From: Neonectria sp. B-13
Taxonomy: Eukaryota; Ascomycota; Sordariomycetes; Hypocreales; Nectriaceae
Direction of reading: 5' to 3'
Assembly: GCA_002682825.1 (NCBI GenBank)
Contig: NOKP01000004.1
Coordinates: 1,857,607-1,921,606 of the forward strand
DNA: 64,000 nt
The notes beneath the pieces are model-generated. The model saw nothing but the letters and a program-made list of their open reading frames with translations, was not told the DNA's origin and ran no database searches. This document shows, one piece after another, positions 22,814 through 36,588 of this stretch. Numbering within the stretch: the stretch's first letter is position 1; every line of letters starts with the position of its first letter. Both the position numbers and the translations under genes were made by a program.

Positions 22814-23129
22814 TACTCAAGTCCAATCGATGCGGGTTCCTCCTAAAAATTCAGGCCTTGTGTTTCATCCACAACCGTCACCAACAAGACTCGGATATAT
22901 CTCGCCTTCGGCAACGCAATCTCACCACACCAAGGAAAATTTTCAACAGCCTGCCTGCTAGGCCGTGTGTAAGACTGCCAAAGCCGTCTCAGACCGGTCC
23001 GGCGGGTTGTCAATTGCTTTGCGATGGACGAAAACCAACCGGAGGATCACACCACAGATGGAACGACACCAAGCGCCCTTCCGGTCTCGCCCGCATATCG
23101 CGATCCCAAGACGCTCCGAGTGCCAAAGT

Positions 23130-23164
23130 CCAAGCGCAGGCGCAAGCACAAGCGCAGGCACAGG
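23130..23164 (+). repeat. Hexamer repeat (GCGCAG/GCACAA)
   Basis: Imperfect 6-bp units of the form CAAGCGCAGG/CGCAAGCA run for about 35 bp. Confidence 0.7.
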
Positions 23165-23723
23165 TATCACATCCCTAAACAGACTGACTGTTAGGCACAC
23201 GCAAAGCGGTCCCGCCCGAACCAGGTACTCCAGGAAGAACAACAGACTACTCACTAGGCTCTGGCCTGCCCGAGACAAGGCCGCGAGAATGCCATCCTAG
23301 CCCTGCCCGTCACCTGGGGTCGAACAGCACACCGGTGAAGGTCCTTGCAGCGCAACCCCGGAATGGTTGGTCTCGATGCCTTTTTTCCTTCAATCCCATC
23401 ACCAACCGCGCGCCTTCTAGGATCTCGGGCAACGCACACGCCGACCTCAGGCCCCTCCTCCTCCTCTTCATCCCCCTCACTCTTCCCGCCCCCAGGCTTA
23501 GACGAGAATCAGTCGATTCTAGCCGCTGGAAGTTGAGAGGACTCCCCGTCTCAGCGCGTGCGGCTCAGGACCCGTTCGTTGAAAAAAAGTCGGAACGGAG
23601 GCCCTTGCAAAACTAGTTGGTAGTATAGCACACAAGTTATCACGTACTAAGCTCCCTTTTTTTCCTGCTGTGCCATTGCTAGGCCATCTCGCAGCCCGCC
23701 GAACTGAGTCCTAAAATGCCCAC

Positions 23724-24017
23724 TTAAACAGTCACAGCGAGGCGACCTCCGATGATGCTCTCGGCAATGTTCACGGCAGGGCTGTTGAAGGAGGGTCGCA
23801 GTCCGGTTTGCGACATGTTGACTCCCCGGAGGATTACCACATTTCCCTGCGCGTGCGCGGCGAGAACTCTCTGCGCCGCACCGGTTCGGAGCAGAGCCGT
23901 AGGGAATCCCGCATGATGCATCTCATGCGGGTGTACGGAGTAAGCGTCAACTTCGACAACTGCTCTAGAATAGATACTGGCCGCAGGGGCGGGCAACTCT
24001 GAAAAGTGACAACCCAA
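23724..24017 (-). CDS. Doubtful 97-residue ORF
   Basis: An open frame whose second half (GNVVILRGVNMSQTG, then IGGRLAVTV at the end) reads more like a protein than its neighbours. No domain, signal peptide or intron support was seen, and it stands alone in the gene desert. It could be a fragment of a decayed gene or chance. Confidence 0.2.
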   Translation of the reverse strand: MGCHFSELPAPAASIYSRAVVEVDAYSVHPHEMHHAGFPTALLRTGAAQRVLAAHAQGNVVILRGVNMSQTGLRPSFNSPAVNIAESIIGGRLAVTV

Positions 24018-25159
24018 TTTTTTTTAATTCTTGGCGACGCGCCTCTTGGATGCATGTAATTGATGAATTCTCCAGCGCCCAGCTGAAAAGTCCCCACTAG
24101 GCCTGAATTTCACATCGAAATCCCTTCATGGGATTCAGGAGCACGGGTCCCACAGGAAATCAGGCAAAGGCTCCACGGTAAAGATGAAATGGCAATGTCA
24201 AATGGCCATGTGGGAGAGGGACCCAGAAACTGCCTGGGGGGTATCGTGGTCCCGAGCGAACCGATCGATGGCTGGCTACGCCGTAGAGAAAGCAAGCATG
24301 ACAGCGGACCTACTGCGAAGTAGGCTTCGATGCATCGTCTCCCTCTATGCCCATTCGCCCAAAGAAGAAAATAGAAACGAGGATGGAGTCGTTTTGCGTC
24401 CCGAAAACAGTTGGCACCCTGTCGGACCGTGTGCTGTCGTCGGAAGGTCAACCCCGAACGAGGCATGCGTCCGCAACCCCAAAGGGCAGAGCTTGCGAAA
24501 GTCACGACGGGACGAGCCGACGCTGACGCAGGACGCCTTAGTCATTGGCTTCTCCCCGGACCTGGAATCCCACCAGCTGGGTCACCCTTCCTCTGGCCCC
24601 TGACTCCCCTGGCAGCTGTCCCCGGCAGACCAGAGGAACGCGGACCTGGGGTTCATGGGCGTGCCTCGAGGCGATCCCGAGGATGCAAGGCGGACGACCT
24701 GGCATCTTGAACAGGAAGGCGAGGAAACATGTCATGGAGAGGGGAGGGAAGTGTAGGGGTCGCGTAGGGGGTCGCGTGTAGGGGCAAGCCTCAAAGGCAG
24801 TTGGGGGAGGTTTGATCGGTCTAGATGCCCGTGGACGACTGGGGTCTTGGGGATCGAGAACGCAGCGGGAGGGGAGGTTGCAAGAGACAAGAGGAGACAT
24901 CGTCGAGCTGAATCTCGACGCAGGGGAGAAGTGACCAAGGTCGATTCGCCCGACTCCTTGGTCGATCCTCTGCGCGATGTTACCTCAGCACCTGGCTCAC
25001 CTGGCCCAATACCCTGGCTCGATGGACCCCACGACTCCCACCCACACTATTCCTAGCCTTTACCAAGTCACCAAGGGAGCGCTGCTATCCGCACCGCCAC
25101 TACGCCACACAGCGGGAACGACACTGCAGCGACGGGACCGGCCATGGTACCAAGTAGAG

Positions 25160-25170
25160 GTATTCGTACG
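25160..25170 (+). repeat. Intergenic motif GTATTCGTACG, copy 1
   Basis: Exact 11-mer, one of four exact copies plus two 10-mer copies found in non-coding parts of the window. Confidence 0.75.
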
Positions 25171-26618
25171 AGCAGGTACTCGTCGATGATGAAAGCGCAG
25201 GCCCGAATGAGGAACCCTTGACGAACCCATGATGAACCATGACAAACCGAGGAGAGTCTGATACAATGCTCGTCGTCGCTTACTGCACCTGTACGAGGCC
25301 TAGTCCGCACTCGGGTGACACTCAACCACCCCTTGCGTCCCGCGCAGCCCAGCGGCACCAGCGCGGGCTTGCGTGAACCTCCATCTTGCATACCGACAAT
25401 GGGCAATCAAGTGCGGCCAATAGATTTCGGACCCTCCCCTCAAGGTAGTTAGTTAGTTGGTCGAAGTGCCTCTACCATACGCCGCGTGAGGCTTTCCCCG
25501 GTCGTATCTCACAAAAACGGCTGCAACTTGGGGGGCGGGGGCGGATCTCGGGGACTTGGGCTTCCGGCCTTCGGTGACATGTTGAGTGCTCGTATTGCGA
25601 TATGATATTGACGACAACATACCAAAGTCCAGGACGCCATCGCACAGCATCGTCAAGGAGCCAAACTGGGACACTTTGGTCTGTGTTGCCTGTCCAAACG
25701 GTTTGGTTTGTGTCTTCAGTACTTGGGTGGCCTCGCCCCGGAATCATTACCATGGCACCGGGATTCCGGGAGCGCTTGCTATCCTATCGGGGAGCGCGCC
25801 TTGCTGTCGTGTCACCCCGACTTTGGCGGTGCTGGTTGTGGTGACGATGATCGTGACGATGATGATGACACGCCCCGGCTCTCGGTCACCATGTTTGCTT
25901 TCTCGATGTCGGGCTTTTGGGTAAAGCATCCGGATCGGCGCCGCGAGGCAAGCGGCACGGCGGTGCAGAAGCCACAGACGGTATCTTGGGACCGAAAGCC
26001 ACTGTTGCACCCCGCCTGGGAGTGTTCCAGCACAGGGCAAAATGCGATAAATGACGAGATGAGGGCTGAATGGCTGACGTGGGTAGGTACAGTACCTGGT
26101 GCGTGGCACTGCATGCTGTCCGTCTCTCGACGGGGGTTGTGTTAAGGGAGAAGTTTAACAGCTGTGTGGTATGGAACGGGTCACCGGGGAAGCATGAGAG
26201 GCATGAGAGGCATGGATTGCATGGAGGGAAGAGCAGAGGAAACAAATGAGAAAGGAGACAAGAAAGCGATGCAAAGAGGGGATACCGGTGGTGATACTCG
26301 GTGCCGTGGACACTGGATCCCTGGAGCGAGACGGATGCACGATTTGGAAAGGGAGGGTCGTGATCGGGGCGATTGTGGAGATGGCGTCTCCGGGGGACGA
26401 TTCCGTTCGGGAAGGGCACTGTCCGTGAGGTGTGGGCGAGATGGAGATGGGGGTTGCAACGGGGTGTAGCAGGCAAGCAGGGTGTAGGCAGGTGGCAGAG
26501 TGAGGCGTCGGTGAGAGAGAGATGGGGGTTGGAGATGGATGGATTGGAGAAGGGGGTGAGATGCGGGTGGAGGTTTGCATGGACGAGGGCTGGAGAGAAA
26601 AGGGAGGGTGTATCATCT

Positions 26619-26671
26619 CATCTCACGCACTCACTCACGCACTCGCTCACGCCCGAGCATTCGCTCACGCA
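26619..26671 (+). repeat. 8-bp repeat (ACTCACGC)
   Basis: Imperfect units CACTCACTCACGCACTCGCTCACGC continuing to CATTCGCTCACGC. Confidence 0.7.
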
Positions 26672-26746
26672 ACCGTCATCAACCATGTCATGGGGTATGG
26701 CTGGGGGAGTATCCGTTGGTGATGGGTATTGGTACAAATGCAGATC

Positions 26747-26756
26747 CGTACGAATA
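26747..26756 (-). repeat. Intergenic motif, 10-mer copy TATTCGTACG
   Basis: Reverse-strand match to 10 of the 11 bases of GTATTCGTACG. Confidence 0.65.
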
Positions 26757-26964
26757 GGATGGTGGTGACCGGGGACTCGGGTGGGAAGGGCAACCGATAT
26801 CTGACAGTTGTTCCCGCGAAACGGGATGGAGATGCAAAATGGAGATGGCCGAGATGGACAAGGGAGGCTTGGATCGTGAGCTCTGACGGCTGTGTGTGTC
26901 CAATGCCCAGCAAAGCGTAGCTCGGAGGAGGGTTGTGTTCGTACCTGAAACCCATCACATTTTG

Positions 26965-26999
26965 CTACTACTACTACAACTACTACTACTACTACTACA
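26965..26999 (+). repeat. CTA trinucleotide microsatellite
   Basis: Run of CTA/ACT units interrupted once by CAA. Confidence 0.9.
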
Positions 27000-29900
27000 G
27001 TATACTACGACTACTATGCACCGCTCCGCAGGACGAATCGCAACTACGAATGCCCCGATTGCGCTTAAAACTTAAGAGTGCGTCCTTCCACGGGCGCTTG
27101 TGCGACGGGCGAGCTGCCAGGTCTGTGTGTTCACAGTAGTTTGGTTCGTCCAGCGATCTGATCCATAGTTGTGGACCGTAGTCTCGGGGCATTCTTTTCT
27201 TCTTGGGGTGGTGGGTGTGCTGGAGGGAGACGTGGCAGCTGAACCAGTTCCTCTGCCTCGTTATGTACTAGTAGTAGTCTTGTCTACCTGCCAGTTGCCA
27301 CCTGCCTTAGGTACCTTGGCAACTTAGGTGCAGTAGCAGACAGGTAAGGGGAATTGGGCTGGACGTAGGGCGCTCTGTGGCTCAGGCGCTCCTGCCACTT
27401 TACATTGGCTGCCCTGGCCCGCGAACGCTCTCGCACCGAACCTATATCGGCTCCCAATAGGCCAATCCTCTGCCCCATTGCCTCCCCAGCTATCGTCTCC
27501 TGTGTGTCTCTCTTCCGAACCAGCCAATGTCCGTCCCACGATGCAATCGGAGCGCCACTACCTGTACGCTCGGACTCTGCGGTCCATCCGCCTGGGTTTT
27601 CCTGCTCTGACGGGCTTGCCTTGGCCCTCGGGGCGTGTATGCCCTTGCAAGTTGCCCGCTGTCTTGGATCGAACCGGCAATGCGACGCCGTGATGCGCAT
27701 TAGCAAGCCACGACTACTGCAAGCATACAAGCCCCCGAGCGGGAGAGGCCCAATATTCGGGCATCGAGAGGCTCGGGAAGAAAGCGGCATGGCAGAAACA
27801 AGGACAGACGGATAGAAATGCCGGCTAAATCTACTTCCGCGTCCCCGCTAGCACAGCAGAGCAATCGACCCCTTGCGCGAACCGCCCTTGGCCTTGGTCT
27901 TGAGATGTGTCTGCCCTCTAACACGAAACCCCGGGATCTACCATCTCGATAGAGATGACGTTGCATCGTATTTCGATTGAATACTACTCAGTTAATTCAC
28001 CGGCCCCCTCACGCCCATCCAGCTCCATGTCGTGGATCCGCAGTATGACTACTTGGCGCAGGGTAGATTCAACTCATTTTCACATTAGCACCAGCTATTG
28101 GCAGTCCCTCCGCCCCTCCTTCTGGGCTGGTCCATTGAGATCCTTAATAACTCCTCGTACTTGAGATTGGTGGTGGCGGAATTGTGTCACCCGCAAACTA
28201 TCACATCGTGAGATGATTCAGGTAATTGGTTGTCGGGATGCCTCCAGAGCTGCAATGGCGTGCCCACCTCGACGGCCCAGCGAACAACAACAGGGTTGAA
28301 ATGCCGTGCATCCATCTGCGAACTGACCCCGCCCAAGCGATTCTCCCGTGTTTTGGTCTCGATCGGTTGAGAAACAACACAACAGCCACACCGAAAGCCA
28401 ACCCGTACGCCACCACCAACAGTAAACCACAAGTCAGCCACTCCTAGCCTGGGCTTGATGTGCCTGTCTCTCTGCCCGTTCCTTGCCCCCGGCCGTCTGT
28501 TTGAACCATGGACGCCTAGGGGAGGCGGGCGTCTAGCTCCCGCCTTCCCGCGGTTCCCAGCGACGCGGCGGTGGCTCACGATTATTACCATTAAAAATAC
28601 ACTAGCATAATAATTAAAATTAAATGAACCTGCCACCGGGTAGAGGGGCCAAAGGGCAACATCTGGGAACCCCAAAAGCAAAAGCCACAACGCGGCGCTC
28701 CCTAGAAAACTGCCCCAGAATTAGCCGTTCTGCCCGCGCGACCGTCGCCATCTTCCCGCCCACGGCCGCGGCGCTCGGTCGAAAGCCAAGACAACGAAAC
28801 GGCCGGGTACCCCGTATCCAGTACTTGTTCGGTAAATTAAATGTGCAGGGACATGGACATGCAAAGTTTCAGTGTTCCATGTCTTTTTAATATTGGTACT
28901 GTGTATCCGTATCCGCAGCGGAGTTCGGACAAGGCAAGGGTAGGCGAGGCGGGCCTAAGAGATGGGAATTAATATCTGCGCCTCGACCTCTGCTTGCGCC
29001 TTAACACATCATTTTCGGTGCACTCGCGCGTCAAGCCGGACAAATCCTGGGCTTGGCATATACGACCTGTTATCACCGGTGCGGAATCTCATCTCGAAAA
29101 TCTCTGCCGCGGGCCGGGCTGTGTGGGGGGAGAGAGCGCGCAGAGAGGGCGAAAAGGATCATGGGTTGCAACCCAAGGCCCAAAGAGGCGACCCGACTCT
29201 TGCGCGTCGACCGGGGCCCATGAGGGCATGGACGACGATAGGGTTGCGTCCAAGGCGGACAGCGTCACTGGACGGCGAGGGTTTGATTTGCGTTTGCAAG
29301 TGCCTGAGGTGGAACAGGAAAAAGTGATACATCGGTAATCGCGGGGGGAGGCTTGGGTTGAGACGGCGGTTGAGTTTAGTTAAGACAAACAGGGCCTGAA
29401 CCAACAACTCTTTGGCGACTTACACCTAACTAACGCAGCCGTGGCTCTAGCAAGCCTGGCCAAAGATAGAGGAGGATATATTGATAGAGGAAGGAGATAA
29501 ACCAGGACCGGGGCCAACAGGTTAGTAACTTACAGACTTGTGCAGAGTGCAAAGCTAAGGCACGCCCGCGTGAGAGCCACCAAGTCAACCAACCCATGGG
29601 GTGTCTCAATGCCATACAAGCATTGCGGGCTCGGTTGCGGTTTGTGAGGATTGCAACACCAACAGCACAACCAACCAACCAGGTGGCGGTCCAACCATCC
29701 AGTACGTCAACGCACGTCTGCAAATGCCGGGCCCCAACTGCCATTCCAAGTCCCCGCAAAGAACGAGATCACACAGACAGTGCTGCGGAAGAAAGCCCAG
29801 TGATGCGGTGCACACCTCGGACGCAACCCCCCTCCCGGAGAACCCCTTCCCTTTCCCATGCTTCCTTCGCACATCTTGATAGGAAGATGACGACAGCAGC

Positions 29901-32325
29901 TCGACAAACTCGTCAATCGTAAGCGGGAGGGGCAAGAGGTGAGACCGATCACAAGCCCCGTTTCCCCCCCCCCAAATGCAAGGTACACGGGTTGACGGGT
30001 TGTGAGATAAGGCCAAAGGCAAGCAAAGAAAAGCAAAAGGGTGGGAGAAATCTGGAAACCCGATGCTGGGCATCAACCAGAGCCCCGGTTGCGAATCCGC
30101 GCACCTGGTAATGGCCACCTAGGGTTGCATCACCGGTGTCCCGACTCGGCAGACCTAACCTAGTTGACGATCGCAGGTTTTTGAAAAGGGGGTTAAGCAT
30201 GAGGTGGCATTACCAACAGGCTGGACTAACAGGGGAGGGGGGACAGTGATGGGGTTACAAAGCAAGGCGAGGCGAACGCAAGGCGGCGCAAGGCAAGGCG
30301 ATGCCACCTTCAGGAACAGGTTTGTCGGTATTGTGAAAGGCCACCATGTACACGGTGCAAGGATGGGCACGGGGAATTGGGGAGAAAAGAACAGAGGTAA
30401 GACCGACCACGTTGCACAACTCCGACGGCTGCTTATCTGATTTGATTCCATTACCTCAGTGCCACGCTGCTGGATGCATGCTCTATGCTATTGCCCTATT
30501 ATTGCGGTTTCCCCTCCCCCCCTCCATCAAGGTGAACCCCCATCCTCCACTCAACCGTCTCCTTGCACTATTATGTTTGCATGTCCTGTACTGGCTAGTT
30601 GCACGGAGCACCCCCAATCCCCTAGTTCCATGCCCTCCCAACCATAACCGCTCACTCGGGAAGCTTCCCTCCCGTCCACCAAACAACGCAACGTCACGTT
30701 GCCCACCCCCGCTCGCATTCCCCCCCTTCACCTTGTTTCCTCACTCCGTTCAAGGCAGAAGGTTCATTCCGCGCAACCAAGATCGCCCTAGAGGTTGTTC
30801 CCTAACTCGGTGCTCCCTAACTCCGCCTCCAGCCCCGTTCCGCGTGCGCTTCCCTCGCCTCGAGATGTAGCGTGACGGCACTAATAGGTGTGATCCTCGC
30901 TCCCCGACGGCCACTAAGCCGGCACGAATGCCGCGGCGGTGAATCCCTACACCTTGGCTCGGGTAGCGCGTCGCGCCGCGCAACGCAGCATCCTGCTCAC
31001 CTACGCTGAAGATCGCCATCGCAGGCGGCTGAAGTTGCTCAAAGCTTCGTGCATCCATAGTGTCCAGTAGTCAATGTCAGCTTCCATGGGGTTGGGTCTT
31101 GGAAGGGGGAAAGAGGGAAAACGGGGGTCGGACCCAGGAGACCGGTCTGCACTGACCCGATAGTGGCCTCGGCGCTCCATGCCCGCTGCGGTGGCCGCTC
31201 TGCCTAAATGCCCCAAGTTCCTGGCTTCGGCAGCGAACTTAGCGGCGTCACTAACACCGATGAAAGTTCAAGCCTGCCTTGACGTAGATGGCACGGTCGG
31301 GGAAAGCTGAGGGCACCTGATGTCCCCTGCTGGACTGGATGAAGCCCAGCAACTTGTAAGCTCAGGGAGCCCGCCGCCTAAGTCGGGTCCCCGTGAGCCA
31401 CACACCCTCTGGCTCGGTTCCCTGTAACTGGCAAATTCGTAGCGGGGGGTGCACCGCACACCGAGACTCTAGTGCCTCCAACGCCCTTTGGGCCCTGGGC
31501 TTGCAACCGTTTCGTGGGATGGCAGGATGAACTGGGAGTCTCGTACTCCGTAGTCCAGTGTAAGTCGTCCGTCGTTCTGGGTACGTACTTCGTGCCCCCT
31601 GGTAACTTTACCCGAACCCGACGGCAGGAGCGCACCAAGCCGGGAGAGCACCACGCCGGCTTGTCGGACTCCCGCCAATCCTCAGTCTCGCACCAAATGC
31701 CGATGCGCTCGATGACGGTCAATTGTCACCCCCTGGACCGCCAGGGCCAGTAATTGCCCTGCCCTCCGCTGCCGGCGGTCGACGGCGTCCACCGCACTAA
31801 CGGTGTGCCGGCTGTCGAGCAAACATTTTGACTTTCTGACAGGCACCCGGACCTACGGGACGGATCGCACAATCCGCGGTCCCGGAGACATGTTCTCCCC
31901 GTACTAGTACCGAGTACAACTTGTAGTAGCGACGGGCGTGCCCTGGACCAGGATAATGGCCCCCCGTTTTCTGCCTCGCTTTTGCGGCAACGACAAGTCT
32001 TGCTGACGGCGCGAAAACCAGACCCAGAGTCCCGCGCGCCGTCGGCAGTTTGCTCGACCGGCGCTCGCGCTAAACCCGGACCGAGAGACTGGTTCCAACC
32101 GGGGGGCAGTACGTACGGCCTCGGGTCGGGTGAGGGGGACGTGGGATGTGAGAGAGGACTGGGAGAAACGTGTGAGAGACTGTGAAGGCGACGGGCAAGG
32201 GGATGCAATGTGAGGGAATGGAAAGGGAAGAAGGAGGAGGGGAAGCCGCCCAACCCGTCGCGGTAAGTACGGAGCATGTGTCATTGAAGGCGTGGAGTGA
32301 TGCTTGCTTGCCTAGACTCGACTCT

Positions 32326-32336
32326 GTATTCGTACG
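32326..32336 (+). repeat. Intergenic motif GTATTCGTACG, copy 2
   Basis: Exact 11-mer. Confidence 0.75.
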
Positions 32337-32763
32337 CAGCTATGAGCCTCCTCCGCCTGGTCCGACTCTGCGTCCTCGGGTGCTCCATCGCCCGAGGTCT
32401 CGCCCCAAAGCTGATCCATCGAGCGGTGGATTGTCTGGTCCATCCTGCCATTTCCAGGTACCTTGCATATTCGTCGTCATTTACCGAGTTGGGCCCTTGG
32501 GTGCATTTTCGCTCCTTGGGTCAGGCTGAACCGGGGTTGGAGGGGCTGAGATGGATGATGATGCCCTTGAACAGTCCCCGCCTCATCTGGCACATGGCAC
32601 AAGAACAAGCAAGGCTCAGGCACAAGGGGAGATATTTCGGGCATGCCGCAGGGTAGAGCATTGCAGGCTTTGCAGCGTAAAATGACATGGGACGGCAAAA
32701 GCATGGGAAGGCATCGCACGACTAGAGGCCAAGATGAAGCAATAAGCACCAAGCCTCCAGAGC

Positions 32764-32912
32764 CAAGCATCCAGCATCCAGCATCCCACATCCCACATCC
32801 GACATCCGACATCCAGCATCCAGCATCCAGAATCCAGCGTCAAGCAGCAAGCAGCAAGCATCCCGCATCCCGCATTCAGCATCAAACATCCCGGCGCATC
32901 AAGCATCAAGCA
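32764..32912 (+). repeat. Degenerate 7-bp tandem array (CATCCAG-like)
   Basis: About 20 units of 7 bp with frequent forms CAGCATC, CCACATC, CGACATC, CCGCATC and AAGCATC. The period stays at 7 for most of ~150 bp while the first two or three bases of the unit change in blocks, so neighbouring units are more alike than distant ones, as expected from local slippage or unequal exchange. Confidence 0.85.
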
Positions 32913-33828
32913 GGTGTTCCTGCTTCTTCCTTCTTCCCCTGCATGTGCCTGCGTCAGGTCCAGCGTCGTCCAGCACTCCAAGCATTCCCCGATCCCGCCG
33001 GCCACCGGCCCGCAGATCAGCCCAGGGAAGGGCCACGAGACGGGAAAGGGCAGAAAGAGAAGCAAAAAGAAAGGAAACGATCAAAATCCCCAGCGAAAAA
33101 GAAACGAAAAAAGCACCAAGCATCCATCCAAGCGAGAAGAAGTGGGGTGACGAGCTGAGCACGATATCGTGCCAACCGGTGCGTATGAGTCTGAAGTACA
33201 AGCCGCTGCTTCGGGTGTTGGCGGGCATAAGACGGGTGGGTTGCGTCCATCTGGATTAGGAATTACGCCTTGCCCTGCCCATCTGCCCTGGCATTTGCCT
33301 GGCCTTGCGCATCTGCGACGAGGCGGGAGGACGGGGCGTGTCGTTCTTGTTCCACGGCATGGGGAGAAAATTCGGGGTGTTTTCCGGGGCCTTGCCCTCC
33401 AAATCCTCTCTGCTCCTGACAGCTCGCCAATTCGTCGTCGTCATTGGCTTCGCCGTTTCGGGACTCGGGACATGGACCAATACCCCCACACAGCCGTGCT
33501 TTTAGTCACGCGTTTGCATTGATGATGAAGTTGCCCGTCGGGATTGGTGAGTTGGGGCCGATGGGGAAGAAAGCTTTTTTTTTTCTCTTCCTCCTAGTGG
33601 CTGTCTCCGGACTCCGGACGAAACGGGAAGCGTCGATGTCCTCGTTGAGCGGTGCTGCAGATGCGTGCTCCATCAATTGATTCAGACTGATGCACGATGC
33701 CGCATGCCCACGTATTCGTAATTTTCCCCGACATCTTCGACGACGCCCAGCGGCAATAGCAATATAATGCGGGCTTTGAAGGCAAATGCAAGACATCTGC
33801 TACGCAGCGAGACATTTGCAAGAAGCAA

Positions 33829-33897
33829 CATCGCATCGCATCGCATCACATGGCAGTGCAGTGCAGCGCGGCACACCGCACCGCACCTCACCACACC
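33829..33897 (+). repeat. GCATC and GCACC-type short repeats
   Basis: Five-base units CATCG repeat at 33829-33850, then grade into GCAGT and GCACC units. Confidence 0.7.
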
Positions 33898-36190
33898 GTA
33901 TTGGCCGGCAATTCGCTCTCGGGCCTTGTTTGTCGGCCTCGTTTGTCGGCCTCGTCGGCCTCGTCCATCGTCATCCGCACGTTCTCGGCCTTCTGCTCCC
34001 CACAACTCTCTTCGCTCAACAACTTCGTCTTGGACCCCGTTTCGCAACGCCCGTAGCCCACAGCCGGTCAGCAAGCATCTCCTCCACACCCCTCCCCGTT
34101 TTACCCGTCACCGGCTGCAAAGCCTGCAATCAATACCTGCCATGCCCGCCCGCCTGCCCGCCTGCTTTGCCCTTGGCGCGAAAACCGAGTCTGGGGCCAT
34201 CGCGTGGTAAACGGATACTTGGTAGCATGATTCGCATACCGTTGAATTCCCCAGGCCCGTCAAGCCCGGTGCCGCAATCCCGTGTGCCGTGCTTCGGACG
34301 GGCCTGCAATTCCCGCCCGCAGCCTCAGAGAATGAAACGGATGTCTCGCTGGTGGTCCCATCGGACTGCCCGCGAGCTTGTGAAGTACGAAGTACTCGCG
34401 AGCCATTAGACCGTTGCCTGCCTTTGATTACCGCTCCGCGTGCCTTGCATAGTGTCTGAATGCTTCACACCAGCCTTGCATCAGGGCTGATCAATGGCAC
34501 CACGAGCCCCAACTCGAACCGGACCACTCGTGCTTGCCGCATGTTGTGACTAGAACCCAAACGGTCGCCGGCAATTACGGTCATGAAAAATTCTCTTCGT
34601 GATGCGTGCGGATCGAATGATTCGGGATGAGATACCCGCCCACTGCCACGATAACGGCCTGGTGAGCTTCTGAAAAAAAAAACCCGGCCTTTGCTGCCTC
34701 GCCGGATCCGTCGTCCCCGTAGCCCCCGTATTGACCCCGTTGACCCCGTCGTCCCCGGAACGCTCCTCCACCCGGAGCCCACAACCCCCCCTGGAATGAA
34801 GGTGACCCCTGTCTGCCACCCAGTTTACTCGCCAAGTTGCCATGCTCACAACGCTGCTTCGTGGTACGGCATTCCTCTCTCAGCCGTTGGCCACGGCCCG
34901 TGAGGACATCGGCCTGTCTCTGATCTGCCATGACCGGCAAAAATTGCCCATCTTCATCACATCTACGGCTGGAAGACATGGGCTTTTCATTTCCAAGGGT
35001 CTCCGAGTGGCTGGGACCACGGACCTGGTTCTCCCACCCATGCGGGACGCCCAATCAGCCGGGGGATCGCCCTTCACCCAGACCTTTGGGAGCTCTCCTC
35101 GACGCTGACCGGGGGGTGTTTTCCCACTAGGCCTCTTTTGCAGCCCCAAGCTATATTGGCCACCCTCATCACGCTTGCGCCGCAGTACTATGTAGAGCAA
35201 ACCTTTATTCCCAGGGGGACCAGGTTTCCAAACTCGCCAAGCGCCCTGACGATGAGGTCCCCATTGTTGGCTCTGTGGCCTCTGTATCTTTGTGGCTCTC
35301 AGCTCTGTGATCCTGTGACGGATTGCCAGGACCCCAGGAGATGATGGGCGGATGAATGAGCGCGCGATGGAGTGCCACCGGGCAGCCATGAGTCCACGGG
35401 GCCATGACGATGTCTGTTGTCGTCGTCTTGGTTCGAGTCCCGCTGACACCTTTGCTGTCGATATTCCGACTCACCCACCAAGGTTCATCCAGGTTGCCTC
35501 CGGCTGTCTCGATGCCTGGCTGGCGTTTGAGAGGCCCATGACACCCCCCAGTCTTCCCGCCGGGCGCGCGCAGTAGCATGAGAGATTCGCGGCAGTCAAC
35601 AGAAGGCGTTTAAACTCCGCGCCCCCGCTTCATCATTACCGCCCTAGCCATCCCCCTGCTCCAACCTCCAGCCTTGACCAAATGCATTGACCAGGTCCTT
35701 GGGCAAGCTCGCCCGCCCAGCTCTTCCGTTTGTTTGCCCAAATTTGGTAATCACCACTTGAGACGCCTCATCATATTTGGCCCACGCCTGAGGGCGACAC
35801 ACACGCCCCCCATCGGGCTTGCCCATCACCGTCTGTGGCTGCTTCTGATGGAGTGGGATGGCGCATGGCTCTCTCAGGACACTTGTTAGCTCCCAACCCG
35901 ACGCCCTTATCGCCGACGGCAACTTTATGTTGGTGTCGTCCCGGCATTGGCGTCCTGGCGTGGGGAGTGGAGGGCGGGCGTCGCGCATTGACGAAACCGC
36001 CGCTTGACGAGCAAGCGAGCGCCATGTCTGCCCTGCGACACTTGACACCTGAGAGGCGCTGCCGCTTTGGCCTGGAGGTGCCCCGACCTGAGTAGCTCTA
36101 CAGTAGCAGCCTTGTGTGGTTTCTGTGAGGCGGCGGCTGCAGCGCGCCTCGAGTGCCTTACCACGGCACCGGGTCGCCCTCCAACTGTTT

Positions 36191-36406
36191 TCAGCAGAAG
36201 CCAACCTCCAATCCCCGACTCAAAACACCTGGATTGGGAGTCGCCCCGAGCATCCAGACCAGGCGGCCTCGATCAACATCGCATCGCAGGGCAAGGCTGT
36301 AGTGCAGATCGGGACACACGTCCAGGTTCTCGTCGATGCCCATCTCCAACCTGCATCCTAGATCGGAAAGATCCTCAAAGGCAAGGACCAGACCACTATC
36401 GTACAT
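36191..36406 (-). CDS. Doubtful 71-residue ORF
   Basis: Minus-strand frame starting MYDSGLVLAFEDLSDLG with a protein-like amino acid balance. A second minus-strand frame of similar length lies upstream at 36596-36808. Together they might be parts of one decayed or intron-containing gene, but no family was recognised and splice sites joining them were not established. Confidence 0.2.
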   Translation of the reverse strand: MYDSGLVLAFEDLSDLGCRLEMGIDENLDVCPDLHYSLALRCDVDRGRLVWMLGATPNPGVLSRGLEVGFC

Positions 36407-36588
36407 GTGACCTGGGATTGCTCAACCCCACTATTTGTGATAGATCAAGGTAGCCCAAGCAGCGCGTCTTGCGACTTCTCTGCCGACGTAGTTATCGTAA
36501 ATGTCTGGCAGCTGAGGTGGATGTGAGGAGCCCCACGAGGCGAAAGTAAGAATGCGAAAGCGCCGGTAGTTTTTACTCCAAAAGTGCC

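Noticed and set aside
27662..27677. Minus-strand B-box-like GGTTCGATCC
   Set aside because: The T stem does not pair beyond one base pair and no cloverleaf could be drawn.
35425..35440. tRNA B-box-like GGTTCGAGTCC
   Set aside because: The flanking bases do not form a T stem, and no A box or acceptor stem was found.
35644..36204. A 186-codon minus-strand ORF in the gene desert
   Set aside because: No recognisable domain, and the composition resembles random GC-rich sequence; long overlapping frames exist on the other strand.
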